From positions 620,001-684,000 of the forward strand of contig CP108997.1 of the NCBI GenBank assembly GCA_036226585.1: a stretch of DNA of 64,000 bases, written 5' to 3'. Each line of letters starts with the position of its first letter. The first letter of the stretch is position 1. Both the position numbers and the translations under genes were made by a program. The notes below the pieces were generated by a model. The model did not search any database. It had not been told where the DNA came from and saw only the letters and a list, made by a program, of their open reading frames with translations. Below, piece after piece: positions 8,745-18,740 of the stretch. Origin of the DNA: Streptomyces sp. NBC_00708 (GTDB lineage Bacteria; Actinomycetota; Actinomycetes; Streptomycetales; Streptomycetaceae).

Positions 8745-10088
8745 ATGCACACAAAAAAGGCGGCCGCCCTGTCCACGGGCGTCGCGCTCATGACCCTCCT
8801 CGGGGCGGCCCTCGCCGCTCCCGCGTCGGCCTCGGACCCGGAGCCCACGCGGGAACCGCACGTCGGCGTCGAGTACTTCCCGGAGCCGGGCGGTCCGGGA
8901 CACCGGACCGAGGTCCCGCTCCGCACGGAGACGAAGCACACCGCGGCCCGGAGCTCGGCGTCCGCCGCGTCGACGACGGACGGGGCGGTCGGCCGGCTGT
9001 CGGTGACCGGCTCCTCGGACGACCGGCTCGACGTGGTGCTCATCGGCGACGGCTACACGGCCGGTGAGCAGGAGGCCTTCCACTCCGCGGCCGCCGCCAA
9101 GTGGGCGGACATCACCACCATCGAGCCCTACGCCAGCTATCAGGGCCTGATGAACGTGTGGACGGTCGACGCCGTCTCCGCCGAGTCCGGCATCACCGGG
9201 GACCCCACCGCGGACGTCGCCAAGGACACGGCCCTCGGCAGCTACTTCTGGTGCTCGCAGACCGAGCGGCTGATCTGCGCCGACATCGACAAGGTCGCCT
9301 CGTACGCGGCGAAGGCGCCGGACGCGGACCTGGTCGTCGTCGTCTCCCACTCCACCAAATACGGCGGCGCCGGCTACTCGGGCCTGGAGGCCGAGGGCTA
9401 CCCGTTCGACGGCGTCTCGACCCTCTCGTCCGACAATGAGCAGTCGAGCATGATCGCCGCCCACGAGATAGCCCACTCGGTGGGCCTGCTGGCGGACGAG
9501 TACACGTACGACAGCTACGGCACCTGGACGGGCGGCGAGCTTCCGGACATCAACTCCAGCATCTTCACCGCGGAGCAGATGGCCTCCCACAGGAGCAAGT
9601 GGTACCGCTGGCTCGGTGAGACCGACCCCACGGGCGGCACCGTCGGCACGTACGAGGGCAGCAGTTACTACCCGTACGGGATCTACCGCCCGACCGCCAA
9701 CTCGATCATGCGGGCCCTGAATGTCAGGGACTTCAACCTCCCCGGGCGCGAGGCCATGATCGCGGGCTTCTACCGCGAGGCCAACGCGCTGAGCAGCAGC
9801 ACCCCTTCGGGCGCCACGATCCGCAGGACCGACCGGATCGAGGTGACGCGGGCCGCCCTGACCGGACTGGCGGCTCCCGAGCTGCGCTGGTACGTCGACG
9901 GGGTCCGGGTGAAGCGGGCCACGGGGCTCACCGCCGCCGCCCCCTCCTCGCTGGGCGTACCCAGGGACGGCAGGACGCACACGGTCACGGTCGAGTCGGC
10001 GGACCGCACGAAGTCGGTCCGCGACCCGAAGGTCCGCGCCGAGACCACCGAACGGCTGACCTGGAAGGTCAAGCCCTCCCGCCGGTAG
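8745..10088 (+). CDS. Secreted M64-family (IgA-peptidase-like) zinc metallopeptidase
   Basis: A 447-aa secreted protein. The N terminus MHTKKAAALSTGVALMTLLG with a downstream APASAS is a classic Sec signal peptide. A propeptide-like region precedes the M64 domain (from RLDVVLIGDGYTAGEQ). The zinc motif HEIAHSVGLLADEY is at residues 240-253 (HExxHxxGxxxDEY), with Glu241 the expected catalytic residue. C-terminal to this is a small beta-rich domain. The start has AGGAAAGGA upstream. Known M64 members cleave immunoglobulin A; in a soil organism the substrate is simply unknown. Confidence 0.9.
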   Translation: MHTKKAAALSTGVALMTLLGAALAAPASASDPEPTREPHVGVEYFPEPGGPGHRTEVPLRTETKHTAARSSASAASTTDGAVGRLSVTGSSDDRLDVVLIGDGYTAGEQEAFHSAAAAKWADITTIEPYASYQGLMNVWTVDAVSAESGITGDPTADVAKDTALGSYFWCSQTERLICADIDKVASYAAKAPDADLVVVVSHSTKYGGAGYSGLEAEGYPFDGVSTLSSDNEQSSMIAAHEIAHSVGLLADEYTYDSYGTWTGGELPDINSSIFTAEQMASHRSKWYRWLGETDPTGGTVGTYEGSSYYPYGIYRPTANSIMRALNVRDFNLPGREAMIAGFYREANALSSSTPSGATIRRTDRIEVTRAALTGLAAPELRWYVDGVRVKRATGLTAAAPSSLGVPRDGRTHTVTVESADRTKSVRDPKVRAETTERLTWKVKPSRR

Positions 10089-10107
10089 CACTCCGTCGCC
10101 CCGGAGA

Positions 10108-10135
10108 CCTGCGCGGCGGACGGCCGCCGCGCAGG
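10108..10135. terminator. Hairpin terminator after the M64 peptidase gene
   Basis: Perfect 12-bp stem CCTGCGCGGCGG / CCGCCGCGCAGG with a 4-nt ACGG loop, 20 nt downstream of the M64 stop codon. Confidence 0.8.
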
Positions 10136-10157
10136 CCCTCCCGAGGAGGGCGTTTCC

Positions 10158-10209
10158 TTGGTCTAGACATGTCAACTTGACATCGCTACGCTCACCCTTG
10201 GTCTAGACC
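10158..10209 (+). promoter_or_regulatory. Two DasR-type (dre) / chitinase direct-repeat motifs and -35 box upstream of the LPMO gene
   Basis: TTGGTCTAGAC occurs at 10158-10168 and again at 10198-10208; the second extends to TTGGTCTAGACC (to 10209). The copies are exactly 40 bp apart. The core TGGTCTAGACC is the consensus of the GlcNAc-responsive repressor DasR (dre) and of the direct repeats in Streptomyces chitinase promoters. A TTGACA -35-like hexamer sits between them at 10177-10182, so the second copy overlaps the -10/start region. Confidence 0.8.
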
Positions 10210-10252
10210 GCAGAATTCTCCGGACATCACCCCACATCTCCAGGAGCGACGG

Positions 10253-10843
10253 ATGCGCAGAAAGATCACTTCCTTACTGACCGGGCTCGGGCTCGCCGGG
10301 GCGGCCCTGCTGGCCACCTCCGCCCCCGCCCAGAGCCACGGCTACACCGACTCCCCCATCAGCCGCCAGCAGCTCTGCGGCATCGGCACCGTCAAGCACT
10401 GCGGGCAGATCCAGTGGGAGCCGCCGAGCGTCGAGGGCCCCAAGGGCTTCCCCACCCGTGGCCCGGCCGACGGGCACATCTGCTCGGGCGGCATCGGCCG
10501 CTTCTCCGAGCTCGACGACCCGCGCGGCGGCGCCTGGCCCGCCACCCAGGTCACCGCCAACCAGAACTACACCTTCAACTGGCGGATCGAGGCGCGTCAC
10601 GCCACGACCGACTTCCGCTACTACATCACCAAGGACGGCTACGACCCCACCAAGCCGCTCACCCGGGCCGACCTGGACCCGCAGCCGTTCCTCACCGTGC
10701 CCTTCGGCGGCAGGCTGCCGGGCTCGACCGTGACCCACTCGGGCGTCCTGCCGCAGAAGTCCGGCAAGCACCTGATCCTCGGCGTGTGGACGATCGCCGA
10801 CACCGGCAACGCCTTCTACGCCTGCTCCGACGTGCAGTTCTGA
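10253..10843 (+). CDS. AA10 lytic polysaccharide monooxygenase (chitin-binding protein type)
   Basis: 196 aa. A Sec signal peptide (residues 1-28, ending APAQS) is followed by His29-Gly-Tyr, so cleavage exposes the N-terminal histidine of the copper histidine brace. The second brace His is His116 (EARHATTDF), and the axial Phe188 is in NAFYACSDVQF. The length is that of a single-domain AA10 enzyme without an added CBM, and Cys42/50/77/191 can form the usual disulphides. It would oxidatively cleave crystalline chitin outside the cell. GGAGCGACGG precedes the ATG. Upstream dre motifs fit chitin/GlcNAc control. Confidence 0.93.
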   Translation: MRRKITSLLTGLGLAGAALLATSAPAQSHGYTDSPISRQQLCGIGTVKHCGQIQWEPPSVEGPKGFPTRGPADGHICSGGIGRFSELDDPRGGAWPATQVTANQNYTFNWRIEARHATTDFRYYITKDGYDPTKPLTRADLDPQPFLTVPFGGRLPGSTVTHSGVLPQKSGKHLILGVWTIADTGNAFYACSDVQF

Positions 10844-10983
10844 CCGTCCCGGCCGTGCCCCGCGCCACCCGCCCGTGCGCGGGGCACATCCGGCCGCGAC
10901 GGCGGCCGGGCGACCGGGCTCGTCCCGATGCCGTTGATACAGTCGCTGGCCCCCGAAGGACGCACGAAAGAGGCCGGCGAAGC

Positions 10984-11466
10984 ATGGCGGTGGACGCACT
11001 CGACACCCGTATCCTGCGGCTGCTCATCGAACAGCCGCAGACGAGCGTGCGCGAGTACGCACGCATCCTGTCCATCGCCCGGGGCACCCTCCAGGCACGG
11101 ATCGACCGGCTTGAACGGGACGGCGTGATCACCGGGAGCGGCCCCTTCCTCTCGCCCGCCGCACTCGGCCACCCCGTCCTCGCGTTCGTGCACCTGGAGG
11201 TCACCCAGGGCCATCTCGACGAGGTCGGTGACGCGCTCGCAGCCGTGCCGGAGATCGTCGAGGCCTTCTCGACCACGGGCGGCGGCGACCTGCTGACCCG
11301 GGTGGTCGCCCGGGACAACGGGCACCTGGAGGACGTCATCCAGCGGCTCATCCGGCTGCCCGGCGTGGTCAGGACCCGGACCGAGGTGGCGCTGCGCGAA
11401 CGCGTACCGCACCGGCTGCTGCCCCTGGTCGAATCGCTGGGCCGGCCGGCCGCGGGCAGCCGTTGA
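10984..11466 (+). CDS. Lrp/AsnC family transcriptional regulator
   Basis: 160 aa, typical Lrp length. An N-terminal winged HTH (LDTRILRLLIEQPQTSVREYA, then GTLQARIDRLERDGVITG) spans residues ~4-60. The C-terminal RAM/ligand-binding alpha-beta sandwich begins HPVLAFVHLEV and includes VVEAFSTTGGGDLLTRVVARD-like strands (EIVEAFSTTGGGDLL). It usually responds to amino acids or related metabolites. The ATG at 10984 follows AAAGAGG. The neighbours give no target. Confidence 0.92.
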   Translation: MAVDALDTRILRLLIEQPQTSVREYARILSIARGTLQARIDRLERDGVITGSGPFLSPAALGHPVLAFVHLEVTQGHLDEVGDALAAVPEIVEAFSTTGGGDLLTRVVARDNGHLEDVIQRLIRLPGVVRTRTEVALRERVPHRLLPLVESLGRPAAGSR

Positions 11467-11616
11467 CGGCCGACGGTCGTACGGGGTCCGCGCGCCGGAT
11501 ATCCTGATCTTGCCGCGCACCCCCACCCCGCCCTCGCCCCGGCGAGGCCGCCGCCGCGGCATTCGAAGCGGCCCTCGGTCCGGGCCGCGCGAGAGGTCCT
11601 GGGGGCGGGCCCGGCC

Positions 11617-12852
11617 ATGATCGGCAGGACACCCCCCAGCTATCGAGATAGGTGTGCACAGGTGCTGGTTGCTGGTCGGTACCGGCTGATATCCGCGATC
11701 GGCCGGGGTGGGATGGGTGAGGTCTGGCGGGCCACCGACGAAGTCCTCGGCCGCGCCGTCGCGGTCAAGCTGCTGCTGGGGGAACACGCCGACGAGTCGG
11801 CCACCGCCCGGTTCCGCCTGGAGGCCCAGACGGCGGCCCGGCTGAGCCACCCTCATCTGGTGGCCGTCTTCGACTTCGGGGCGTGGGAGGACCGGCTCTT
11901 CCTCGTGATGGAGCTCGTCGAGGGCCGCAGTCTGGCGGACCTGCTGCTGGCTCAGGAACGGCTGGGTCCCGAACAGGCCGCCCACATCGCCGGCCAGGCC
12001 GCCGCCGGTCTCGCCGCGGCGCACCGGCAGGGCATCGTCCACCGCGACATCAAGCCCGGAAACCTGATGCTGGACGGCGAAGGCACCGTCAAGATCGGCG
12101 ACTTCGGCATCGCGCAGTTCGTCGACGACCCGTCCGCCGCGCTGACGACGACGGGTCATATCGTCGGTACGAGCCTCTACCTCGCCCCGGAACGGGCACT
12201 CGGCCGCACGGCCGACGCCGCGTCCGACATGTACTCACTGGGCTGTGTCATCTACCAACTGCTGCTCGGCCAGCCGCCGTTCCGCTCGGACACCGCCACG
12301 GCCACCCTCTATCAGCACGTGGACACACCGCCGGTGCCGCTGCGTCAGCGCGGCGTGGACGTCTCCGCCGCCTTCGACACGTATCTCCTCGGCCTGCTGG
12401 CCAAGCAGCCGGAGGACCGGCCCACCGCCCAGCAGGTCGCCGACTGGTTCCACAGCGACGCCTGGCGCGGCCGGGCCGAGCCGCTGCCGCTGCACCGTCC
12501 GGCGCCCGCGCAGACACCGCAGCCCGCACCCTTCGCCGCCGCGCCCGCCCCGCGTCCCGGGACGGACCCCGCCGCGCCGACCACGTACCGGCTGCCCCAG
12601 GCCCCCGCCGCGCACGGCCACGGGCAGGGGCACGGACGGCGCGCGGCGGCCCGGACCGCGAAACCCAAGCGGCGCACCGCGGGCGAGGCGATCCGGCGCC
12701 GGCCCCGGGTGGCCAGCGCCATCGCGGGCGCCATCGCCTTCCTGGCGGCCGTGTTCCTGGGGATGAGCCTGTTCTCCCCCGACACCGGCTCAGCCGGCAC
12801 GCCGGACGGCACGGCGACGACCGCGCCCTCGGCCCCCGGGGCCGGCCGGTAA
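11617..12852 (+). CDS. Transmembrane serine/threonine protein kinase
   Basis: 411 aa. The kinase domain occupies about residues 17-285: glycine loop IGRGGMGEVW, VAVKLLL lysine, catalytic HRDIKPGNLML (His142, Asp144), DFGIAQF, and the APE-equivalent LAPERALG. A Pro/Ala-rich juxtamembrane linker follows, then one transmembrane helix (about 365-387, VASAIAGAIAFLAAVFLG) and a short extracellular tail. There are no PASTA repeats, so the external sensor part is minimal. ATG 11617 has a GGGGGCGGG site; a GTG at 11662 giving VLVAGRYRL is an equally reasonable start. The stop directly abuts the convergent aldo/keto reductase gene. Confidence 0.93.
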   Translation: MIGRTPPSYRDRCAQVLVAGRYRLISAIGRGGMGEVWRATDEVLGRAVAVKLLLGEHADESATARFRLEAQTAARLSHPHLVAVFDFGAWEDRLFLVMELVEGRSLADLLLAQERLGPEQAAHIAGQAAAGLAAAHRQGIVHRDIKPGNLMLDGEGTVKIGDFGIAQFVDDPSAALTTTGHIVGTSLYLAPERALGRTADAASDMYSLGCVIYQLLLGQPPFRSDTATATLYQHVDTPPVPLRQRGVDVSAAFDTYLLGLLAKQPEDRPTAQQVADWFHSDAWRGRAEPLPLHRPAPAQTPQPAPFAAAPAPRPGTDPAAPTTYRLPQAPAAHGHGQGHGRRAAARTAKPKRRTAGEAIRRRPRVASAIAGAIAFLAAVFLGMSLFSPDTGSAGTPDGTATTAPSAPGAGR

Positions 12853-13845
12853 CTACCAGCGGTCGTGAACCGCCGCGCGGAACCGGCGGTCGTACAGGTC
12901 GCGCACCGCGTCCAGCGTGCTCCGCGGCAGCGGGTCGAGCGCGGCGGCCGCCGCGTTGGCCCGCGCCTGCTCCGTCGAGCGCGCGCCCGGGATGACGCTG
13001 GTGACGCCGGGCTGCTGGGTGATCCAGCGCAGCGCCGTCTGCGCCGGGGTCGCGCCCTCGGGGGCGAGGCCGGCGAACTCGGCGGCGGCCGCCACACCGG
13101 TCCCGTAGTCCACACCGGAGAAGGTCTCGCCCTGGTCGAACGCCTCGCCGTGCCGGTTGTACGTGCGGTGGTCCCCGGGCGCGAAGACGGTGTCGGCGGT
13201 GTACTTGCCCGACAGCAGCCCGGAGGCCAGCGGCACCCGGGCGATGATGCCGACCCCGGCCTCCCGCGCCGCCGGCAGGACCTCGTCCAGCGGCTTGAGG
13301 CGGAACGGGTTCAGGATGATCTGGACGCTCGCGACGCCCGGCCGGGCGATGGCCGTCAGCGCCTCGGCGCACGTCTCGACACTGACCGCGTAGGCCGCGA
13401 TCCGCCGCTCGGCGACGAGCGTGTCCAGCGCGTCGTACACCTCGTCGGAGGAGTAGACGGGTGTGGGCGGGCAGTGCAGCTGGACGAGGTCGAGCGTGTC
13501 GACGCCGAGGTTGGCGCGGGAACGGTCGTTCCAGGCACGGAAGTTGTCCAGGGTGTAGTTCTCCGGCACCTGGTCGGCGCGGCGCCCCATCTTCGTCGCG
13601 ACGAAGATCCCGGCGTCGGGCCGTTCCTTGAGGTAGCGGCCGATGAGCTGTTCGCTCCGGCCGTCCCCGTACACGTCCGCCGTGTCGAAGAAGGTGACCC
13701 CCGATTCGACGGCCGCGTCGAGCACCCCGAGGGCGTCCGCCTCGCGGACGTCGCCCCAGTCCCCGCCGAGTTGCCAGGTGCCCTGTCCGACGACCGATAC
13801 GTTCCGTCCGGTCCTGCCCAGTTCGCGCTGCTCCATGGGGATCAT
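12853..13845 (-). CDS. Aldo/keto reductase (second gene of a coupled pair)
   Basis: 330 aa, TIM-barrel AKR. Visible family features: NVSVVGQGTWQLGG, the catalytic-Asp/Tyr strand FFDTADVYGDGRSE, the Lys strand FVATKM, His of LVQLHCPP, and the NADPH-binding end QPGVTSVIPGARS. It should reduce an aldehyde or ketone with NADPH. The ATG at 13845 overlaps the stop of the preceding reductase gene as ATGA, which settles the start and implies translational coupling. Cytoplasmic. Confidence 0.92.
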   Translation of the reverse strand: MIPMEQRELGRTGRNVSVVGQGTWQLGGDWGDVREADALGVLDAAVESGVTFFDTADVYGDGRSEQLIGRYLKERPDAGIFVATKMGRRADQVPENYTLDNFRAWNDRSRANLGVDTLDLVQLHCPPTPVYSSDEVYDALDTLVAERRIAAYAVSVETCAEALTAIARPGVASVQIILNPFRLKPLDEVLPAAREAGVGIIARVPLASGLLSGKYTADTVFAPGDHRTYNRHGEAFDQGETFSGVDYGTGVAAAAEFAGLAPEGATPAQTALRWITQQPGVTSVIPGARSTEQARANAAAAALDPLPRSTLDAVRDLYDRRFRAAVHDRW

Positions 13846-14765
13846 GCTACGTCCGCCCCGGCGGGCTGCCCGAGAGCGGTGAGCCGCGCCATCTCCTCGT
13901 CGGTGAGCCGCAGGGCGCCCGCCGCCACGTTGGCCTCCAGGTGGGCCGGGTTGCCGGTGCCGGGGATCGCCAGGACGTGCGGGCCCTGCCGGAGTGTCCA
14001 TGCCAGCCGGACCTGGGCGGGTGAGGCGTCGTGGGCGCGGGCGATGCCGAGCAGCGTCTCGTGCTCGGCGGCGCCGGTCCCGGACTCGCGGCCGGCGCCC
14101 GCGATGGCGTAGAAGGGGACGAAGGCGATGCCCAGTTCACCGCACATGCGCATGACCTCCTGGGAGTCGGCGCGCCGCTCGCCTATGCCGTAGGGGTTCT
14201 GCACGCAGACGACCGGTGCGATGGCCAGGGCCTCGGTGATCTGCTCCGGCCACACGTTGGAGAGGCCGAGGTGGCGGATGAGCCCTTCCTCGCGGAGTTC
14301 GGCCAGGGCGCCGAAGAGGTCGGCGACGGATCGGTTCCCGTTCATCCGGAGGTTCACCACGTCGAGGTGGTCGCGGCCGAGCTGACGGATGTTCTCCTGG
14401 ACCTGGCCGCGCAGCTGCTCGGGGCGGGCCCAGTCGGTCCAGTCGCCACAGGGGCCTCGGCCGGGGCCGACCTTGGTGGTGATGACGAGATCGTCCGGGT
14501 AGGGGCCGAGGGCCCGGTTGATCAGCTCGTTGGCGGAGCGCAGGGGTGAGAAGTAGAAGGCCGCCGTGTCGATGTGGTTCACGCCCAGCTCCACCGCGCG
14601 GCGCAGCACCGCGACGGCCCGGTCCCGGTCGTGCGGGGTGCGCTCGTTACTGAACGCCGCGCCGTTCTGGGTCAGCCGCATGGCACCGAAGCCGATCCGG
14701 TTGACGGTCAGATCACCGAGCCGCCAGGTTCCGGCGGCCGCTGCGGTGAGGGAGTACGAGGTCAA
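13842..14765 (-). CDS. Aldo/keto reductase (first gene of a coupled pair)
   Basis: 307 aa. AKR features: VNRIGFGAMRLTQ, HIDTAAFYFSPL (Asp and Tyr of the catalytic tetrad), LVITTKVGPGRG (Lys), the substrate strand VVNLRMNG where many AKRs have His, and the NADPH segment HVLAIPGTGNPAHL. Replacement of the canonical catalytic His by Asn/Arg context (LRMNG) is also seen in the AKR11/12-like oxidoreductase group. The start is TTG at 14765 with AAGGAAGG about 8 nt upstream. Overlaps the next AKR gene by 4 nt. Confidence 0.9.
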   Translation of the reverse strand: MTSYSLTAAAAGTWRLGDLTVNRIGFGAMRLTQNGAAFSNERTPHDRDRAVAVLRRAVELGVNHIDTAAFYFSPLRSANELINRALGPYPDDLVITTKVGPGRGPCGDWTDWARPEQLRGQVQENIRQLGRDHLDVVNLRMNGNRSVADLFGALAELREEGLIRHLGLSNVWPEQITEALAIAPVVCVQNPYGIGERRADSQEVMRMCGELGIAFVPFYAIAGAGRESGTGAAEHETLLGIARAHDASPAQVRLAWTLRQGPHVLAIPGTGNPAHLEANVAAGALRLTDEEMARLTALGQPAGADVA

Positions 14766-15174
14766 GGCTGGTGCCTTCCTTGTGTGTTGGAGACGAGGAG
14801 AGGAATGCCGTATGAGGGTGAGCCAGCAGTACTTGTGCGCAGACCTGTTGAGTGATATGCTCGCCTCGACAGTTGCGTGTGGATCACCAGCTTGGTGAGA
14901 GTGCAGGATAACGTCCGCCTCCCCGCCTGTCCATCCCCCTCTTCGCATGCGCGCGGACTCCCGTGCGCCCCGCGCCGCCTCCGGACGACTTGACGAGACT
15001 TGCCAACTCCCCGGCGGGCCACCGCAGTTCGTTGACGAGGCCATGACCACGTGTGAGTGTTCGGTCGCTCGATCACGGACACCACCCGTCGGACGGCCGC
15101 GCCGGCCGCACGGGCGGGCGCGTCTCCCCACGCCGCTGCCCGTGACCGGGCTCCCCACGAAACGAGGAGCCTCG
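14766..15174. other. 409-bp divergent intergenic region (aldo/keto reductase operon / M4-M28 protease)
   Basis: No gene seen. It holds the divergent promoters. One inverted repeat, TCACCA-GCT-TGGTGA at 14884-14898, is a candidate operator. TTGACG hexamers at about 14990 and 15032 on the plus strand are possible -35 boxes for the protease gene but lack a convincing -10. Confidence 0.5.
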
Positions 15175-18100
15175 ATGAAACGCAGACCGTTGACGGCCGG
15201 GACAACCCTGGCCGTCCTCGCCGGAATGCTGGTCGCCGTCAGCGGCCAGCCGGCCTCCGCGGAACCCACACCGCCGCCGGCCCCCAAGGCACTCACCGCC
15301 GCCGTCTCGGCCGCCGACAAGGCGGCCGCCAGCGGGCTCGACACCCTGGCCAAGGGGCCGGAGGAGCGCTACGAGCGCCGGATGGTCACCCCGTGGGTCA
15401 ACGGCCTCTACTCCGTCGCGTACGAGCGCACCTACCGCGGCCTGCCCGTGGTGGGCGGGGACGCCGTCGTGGTGGCCGACTCCAAGGGGCGGGTGCGCGG
15501 CTCGCAGTCGGCGCTCTCGCGGCGCATCAACGTGCCCACCACCGCGACGGTCTCCGCGAAGAAGGCCGAGGCCACCTCGCGCAAGCAGCTGCGTACGGTG
15601 AACGAGGTCGAGAGCCACCGGCTCGTCGTACGGGCCACCGGCACCCGCTCCCGGCTCGCCTGGGAGACCGTGCTCACCGGCCGGACCGCGAAGGCGCCGA
15701 GCCGGATGCACGTCTTCGTCGACGCGGGCACCGGCGCGGTCATCGACAGCTACGACGACGTCAAGGCCGGCACCGGCAACAGCCAGTGGAACGGGCCCTC
15801 CCCGCTCTCCATCGACACCACCTCCTCCGGCGGCAGTTACTCACTCCGCGACCCGAACCGCCCCGGGCTGAGCTGCGCCGACTACAGCACCGGAAGCGTC
15901 TTCACCAAGTCCACCGACTCCTGGGGCACCGGCAGCGCGTCCAGCAAGGAGACCGGCTGCGTCGACGTCATGTGGGCCGCCCAGCACGAGTGGAACATGC
16001 TGCGCGACTGGCTCGGGCGCAACGGCCACGACGGCAACGGCCGCAGCTGGCCGGTCAAGGTGGGCCTCAACGACGTCAACGCGTACTGGGACGGCTCCAC
16101 GGTCTCGATCGGGCACAACCAGGCCAACCAGTGGATCGGCGCGATGGACGTCGTGGGCCACGAGTTCGGCCACGGCATCGACCAGTACACCCCGGGCGGC
16201 GCCAACAACGAGTCCGGCCTCGGCGAGGCCACCGGCGACATCATGGGCGCGCTGACCGAGGCGTACACCAACGAGCCCTCCCCGTACGACGACCCGGACT
16301 ACACCGTCGGCGAGAAGATCAACCTCGTCGGCAACGGGCCGATCCGGATCATGTACAACCCCGGTCAGATCGGCGACCCCAACTGCTACAGCTCCTCCAT
16401 ACCCAACACCGAGGAGCACGCGGCGGCCGGGCCCCTCAACCACTGGTTCTACCTGCTCGCCGAGGGCTCGAACCCCGGCGGCGGCAAGCCCACCAGCCCC
16501 ACCTGCAACAGCTCCACGGTCACCGGTGTCGGCATCCAGAGCGCCGGCAAGGTGTTCTACGGCGGCATGCTCCTCAAGACCAGCGGGATGACGTACAAGC
16601 GCTACCGCACGGCCACCCTCACCGCGGCCAAGAACCTCGACGCCACCTGCGTGCTGTACAACCGCGCGAAGGCGGCGTGGGACGCGGTCAGCGTGCCCGC
16701 GCAGAGCGGTGACCCGACCTGCTCGCCCAGCGGCAACAACGACTTCTCGATGTCCCTCGACCCGGCGTCCGGCTCGGTGAAGCCCGGCAGCTCGGTGACG
16801 TCCACCGTCCGTACGACGGTCTCCTCCGGCAGCGCCCAGACGGTGAACCTGTCCGCGAGCGGCCTGCCCGCCGGTGTGAGCGTCTCCTTCAGCCCCTCCT
16901 CGGTGCAGTCCGGCGCCACGTCCACGATGACCGTGTCGACGACGTCGGCCGCCACCCCCGGCTCGTACACCTTCACGGTGAAGGGCGCGGGCACCCAGGA
17001 GCACACCGCCCAGTACACGCTGACCGTCAATGACGGCGGCGGCAACCCCGGCGGCACCGCACCCGACATCAGCGTCGCCAACGTGCAGGCACACCTCGCC
17101 CAGTTCAACACCCTCGCCTCGCAGAACGGCGGCAACCGGCGGGCCGGCAGCAGCGGGTACACCGCCTCGCTCAACTACGTGAAGGGCAAGCTCCAGGCGG
17201 CCGGCTACACCGTCAGCGAGCAGACCTGCACCACGTGCACCTACTCCGGCAAGAACCTCATCGCGGACTGGCCCGGCGGCCCCGCCGACAGCACCGTGAT
17301 GTTCGGCGCCCACCTGGACAGCGTCTCCGCCGGGCCCGGGATCAACGACAACGGCTCCGGCTCGGCGACCCTGCTGGAGAACGCGCTCGCCCTGGCCCAG
17401 CAGAACCCGACCATGACCAAGCACGTCCGGTTCGCCTGGTGGAACGGCGAGGAGCAGGGCCTCCAGGGCTCCAAGTACTACGTCAGCCAGCTGAGTTCGG
17501 CCCAGCGCAGCGCCATCACCGCCTACTACAACTTCGACATGGTCGCCTCGGTCAACGGCGGCTACTTCATCAACAACCTCAACTCGGCCGCCTCCGCGCC
17601 GATGAAGGAGTACTGGACCTCCCTCGGGCTCGCCCCGGAGGAGAACGTGGAGGGCCAGGGACGCTCCGACGACTACTCGTTCCAGCAGGGCGGGATCGCC
17701 ACCTCGGGCTACGCCACCGGCGCCAGTGACACCAAGACCTCGGCCCAGGCGACCAAGTGGGGCGGCACCGCGGGCCGTTCGTACGACCCCTGCTACCACC
17801 AGTCCTGCGACACCACCTCCAACATCAACGCCACCGCGCTCGACCGCAGCGCCGACGGGGTCGCCTACACGCTGTGGAAGACGGCGGTCGGCTCCACCGC
17901 TCCCGCCGACGACTTCTCCGTCTCGGTGAACCCGGTCTCGGGCAGCGTCCAGCCGGGCGGCTCGGTCACCGCGACCGTGTCCACGGCCACCACCAGCGGC
18001 TCCGCGCAGAGCGTGCGGCTGACGGCGTCCGGTGCGCCGAGCGGTGTCACCGTCTCGTTCTCGCCCGCCTCCGTGCAGTCCGGATCCTCGGCCACGATGA

Positions 18101-18672
18101 CCGTCGCCGCCGGCGCCCAGGCCGCGGCGGGTACGTACACGCTCACCGTGACCGGCAGCGGCACCGCCACCCACACCACCACGTATTCGCTCGTGGTCGG
18201 TGGCGGCGGCACCTGCCAGGCGCGCCAGGTCGTGGCCAACGGCGGGTTCGAGAACGGGACCGCGCCCTGGACCCAGACCGACGGCGTCATCAACAACCGG
18301 ACCTCCGAGAAGCCCGCGCACAGCGGCTCCTACCAGGCCTGGTTCGGCGGCTGGGGCAGCACCCACAGCGACACCGCCACCCAGTCGCTGACGGTTCCCT
18401 CGGGCTGTGCGACGTACCGGCTGTCGTTCTATCTGCGCACCGACACCGCCGAGACGCCCGACGGGAACGCGTACGACACGTTCACCGTCAAGCTCGGGTC
18501 GCGGACGCTGGCCACGTACTCGAACCTCGACGCCACCAACAGCTATGTGCTGAAGACCTTCGACGTCTCGTCGGCCGCCGGGCAGACGGTGACGCTGGGC
18601 TTCACCAGCAAGGAGGACGCCTATCTGCAGACCAGCTTCGTCCTGGACGATGTCGCCCTCGATGTGAGCTGA
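15175..18672 (+). CDS. Secreted double protease: M4 (thermolysin-like) + Ig + M28 aminopeptidase + Ig + C-terminal jelly-roll
   Basis: 1165 aa. Signal peptide (residues ~1-30, ending PASAE), then an FTP/PepSY-type propeptide to ~200. An M4 domain follows with the zinc motif HEFGH at 329-333 and GEATGD at 350-355 (third ligand Glu351). An Ig-like domain (~523-617) precedes an M28 domain (~628-905) with HLDSV (His713), INDNGSG, NGEEQG and a late His-containing [10 protein letters not shown] segment. A second, near-duplicate Ig domain (~912-1008) and a C-terminal beta-sandwich (1013-1165, [11 protein letters not shown] type) end the chain. It would carry both endopeptidase and aminopeptidase activities on one extracellular polypeptide. 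ATG has CGAGGAG upstream. Confidence 0.93.
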   Translation: MKRRPLTAGTTLAVLAGMLVAVSGQPASAEPTPPPAPKALTAAVSAADKAAASGLDTLAKGPEERYERRMVTPWVNGLYSVAYERTYRGLPVVGGDAVVVADSKGRVRGSQSALSRRINVPTTATVSAKKAEATSRKQLRTVNEVESHRLVVRATGTRSRLAWETVLTGRTAKAPSRMHVFVDAGTGAVIDSYDDVKAGTGNSQWNGPSPLSIDTTSSGGSYSLRDPNRPGLSCADYSTGSVFTKSTDSWGTGSASSKETGCVDVMWAAQHEWNMLRDWLGRNGHDGNGRSWPVKVGLNDVNAYWDGSTVSIGHNQANQWIGAMDVVGHEFGHGIDQYTPGGANNESGLGEATGDIMGALTEAYTNEPSPYDDPDYTVGEKINLVGNGPIRIMYNPGQIGDPNCYSSSIPNTEEHAAAGPLNHWFYLLAEGSNPGGGKPTSPTCNSSTVTGVGIQSAGKVFYGGMLLKTSGMTYKRYRTATLTAAKNLDATCVLYNRAKAAWDAVSVPAQSGDPTCSPSGNNDFSMSLDPASGSVKPGSSVTSTVRTTVSSGSAQTVNLSASGLPAGVSVSFSPSSVQSGATSTMTVSTTSAATPGSYTFTVKGAGTQEHTAQYTLTVNDGGGNPGGTAPDISVANVQAHLAQFNTLASQNGGNRRAGSSGYTASLNYVKGKLQAAGYTVSEQTCTTCTYSGKNLIADWPGGPADSTVMFGAHLDSVSAGPGINDNGSGSATLLENALALAQQNPTMTKHVRFAWWNGEEQGLQGSKYYVSQLSSAQRSAITAYYNFDMVASVNGGYFINNLNSAASAPMKEYWTSLGLAPEENVEGQGRSDDYSFQQGGIATSGYATGASDTKTSAQATKWGGTAGRSYDPCYHQSCDTTSNINATALDRSADGVAYTLWKTAVGSTAPADDFSVSVNPVSGSVQPGGSVTATVSTATTSGSAQSVRLTASGAPSGVTVSFSPASVQSGSSATMTVAAGAQAAAGTYTLTVTGSGTATHTTTYSLVVGGGGTCQARQVVANGGFENGTAPWTQTDGVINNRTSEKPAHSGSYQAWFGGWGSTHSDTATQSLTVPSGCATYRLSFYLRTDTAETPDGNAYDTFTVKLGSRTLATYSNLDATNSYVLKTFDVSSAAGQTVTLGFTSKEDAYLQTSFVLDDVALDVS

Positions 18673-18691
18673 CCCGGTCGCACGGGTGAGA

Positions 18692-18724
18692 GGGGGCGGG
18701 GCGTGTCCGACACGTCCCGCCCCC
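18692..18724. terminator. Hairpin between convergent genes
   Basis: Near-perfect inverted repeat GGGGGCGGGGCGTG ... CACGTCCCGCCCCC (one mismatch) around a TCCGA loop, 19 nt after the protease stop and 16 nt from the stop of the convergent regulator. Confidence 0.8.
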
Positions 18725-18740
18725 GCCGTTCGCCGCGTCC

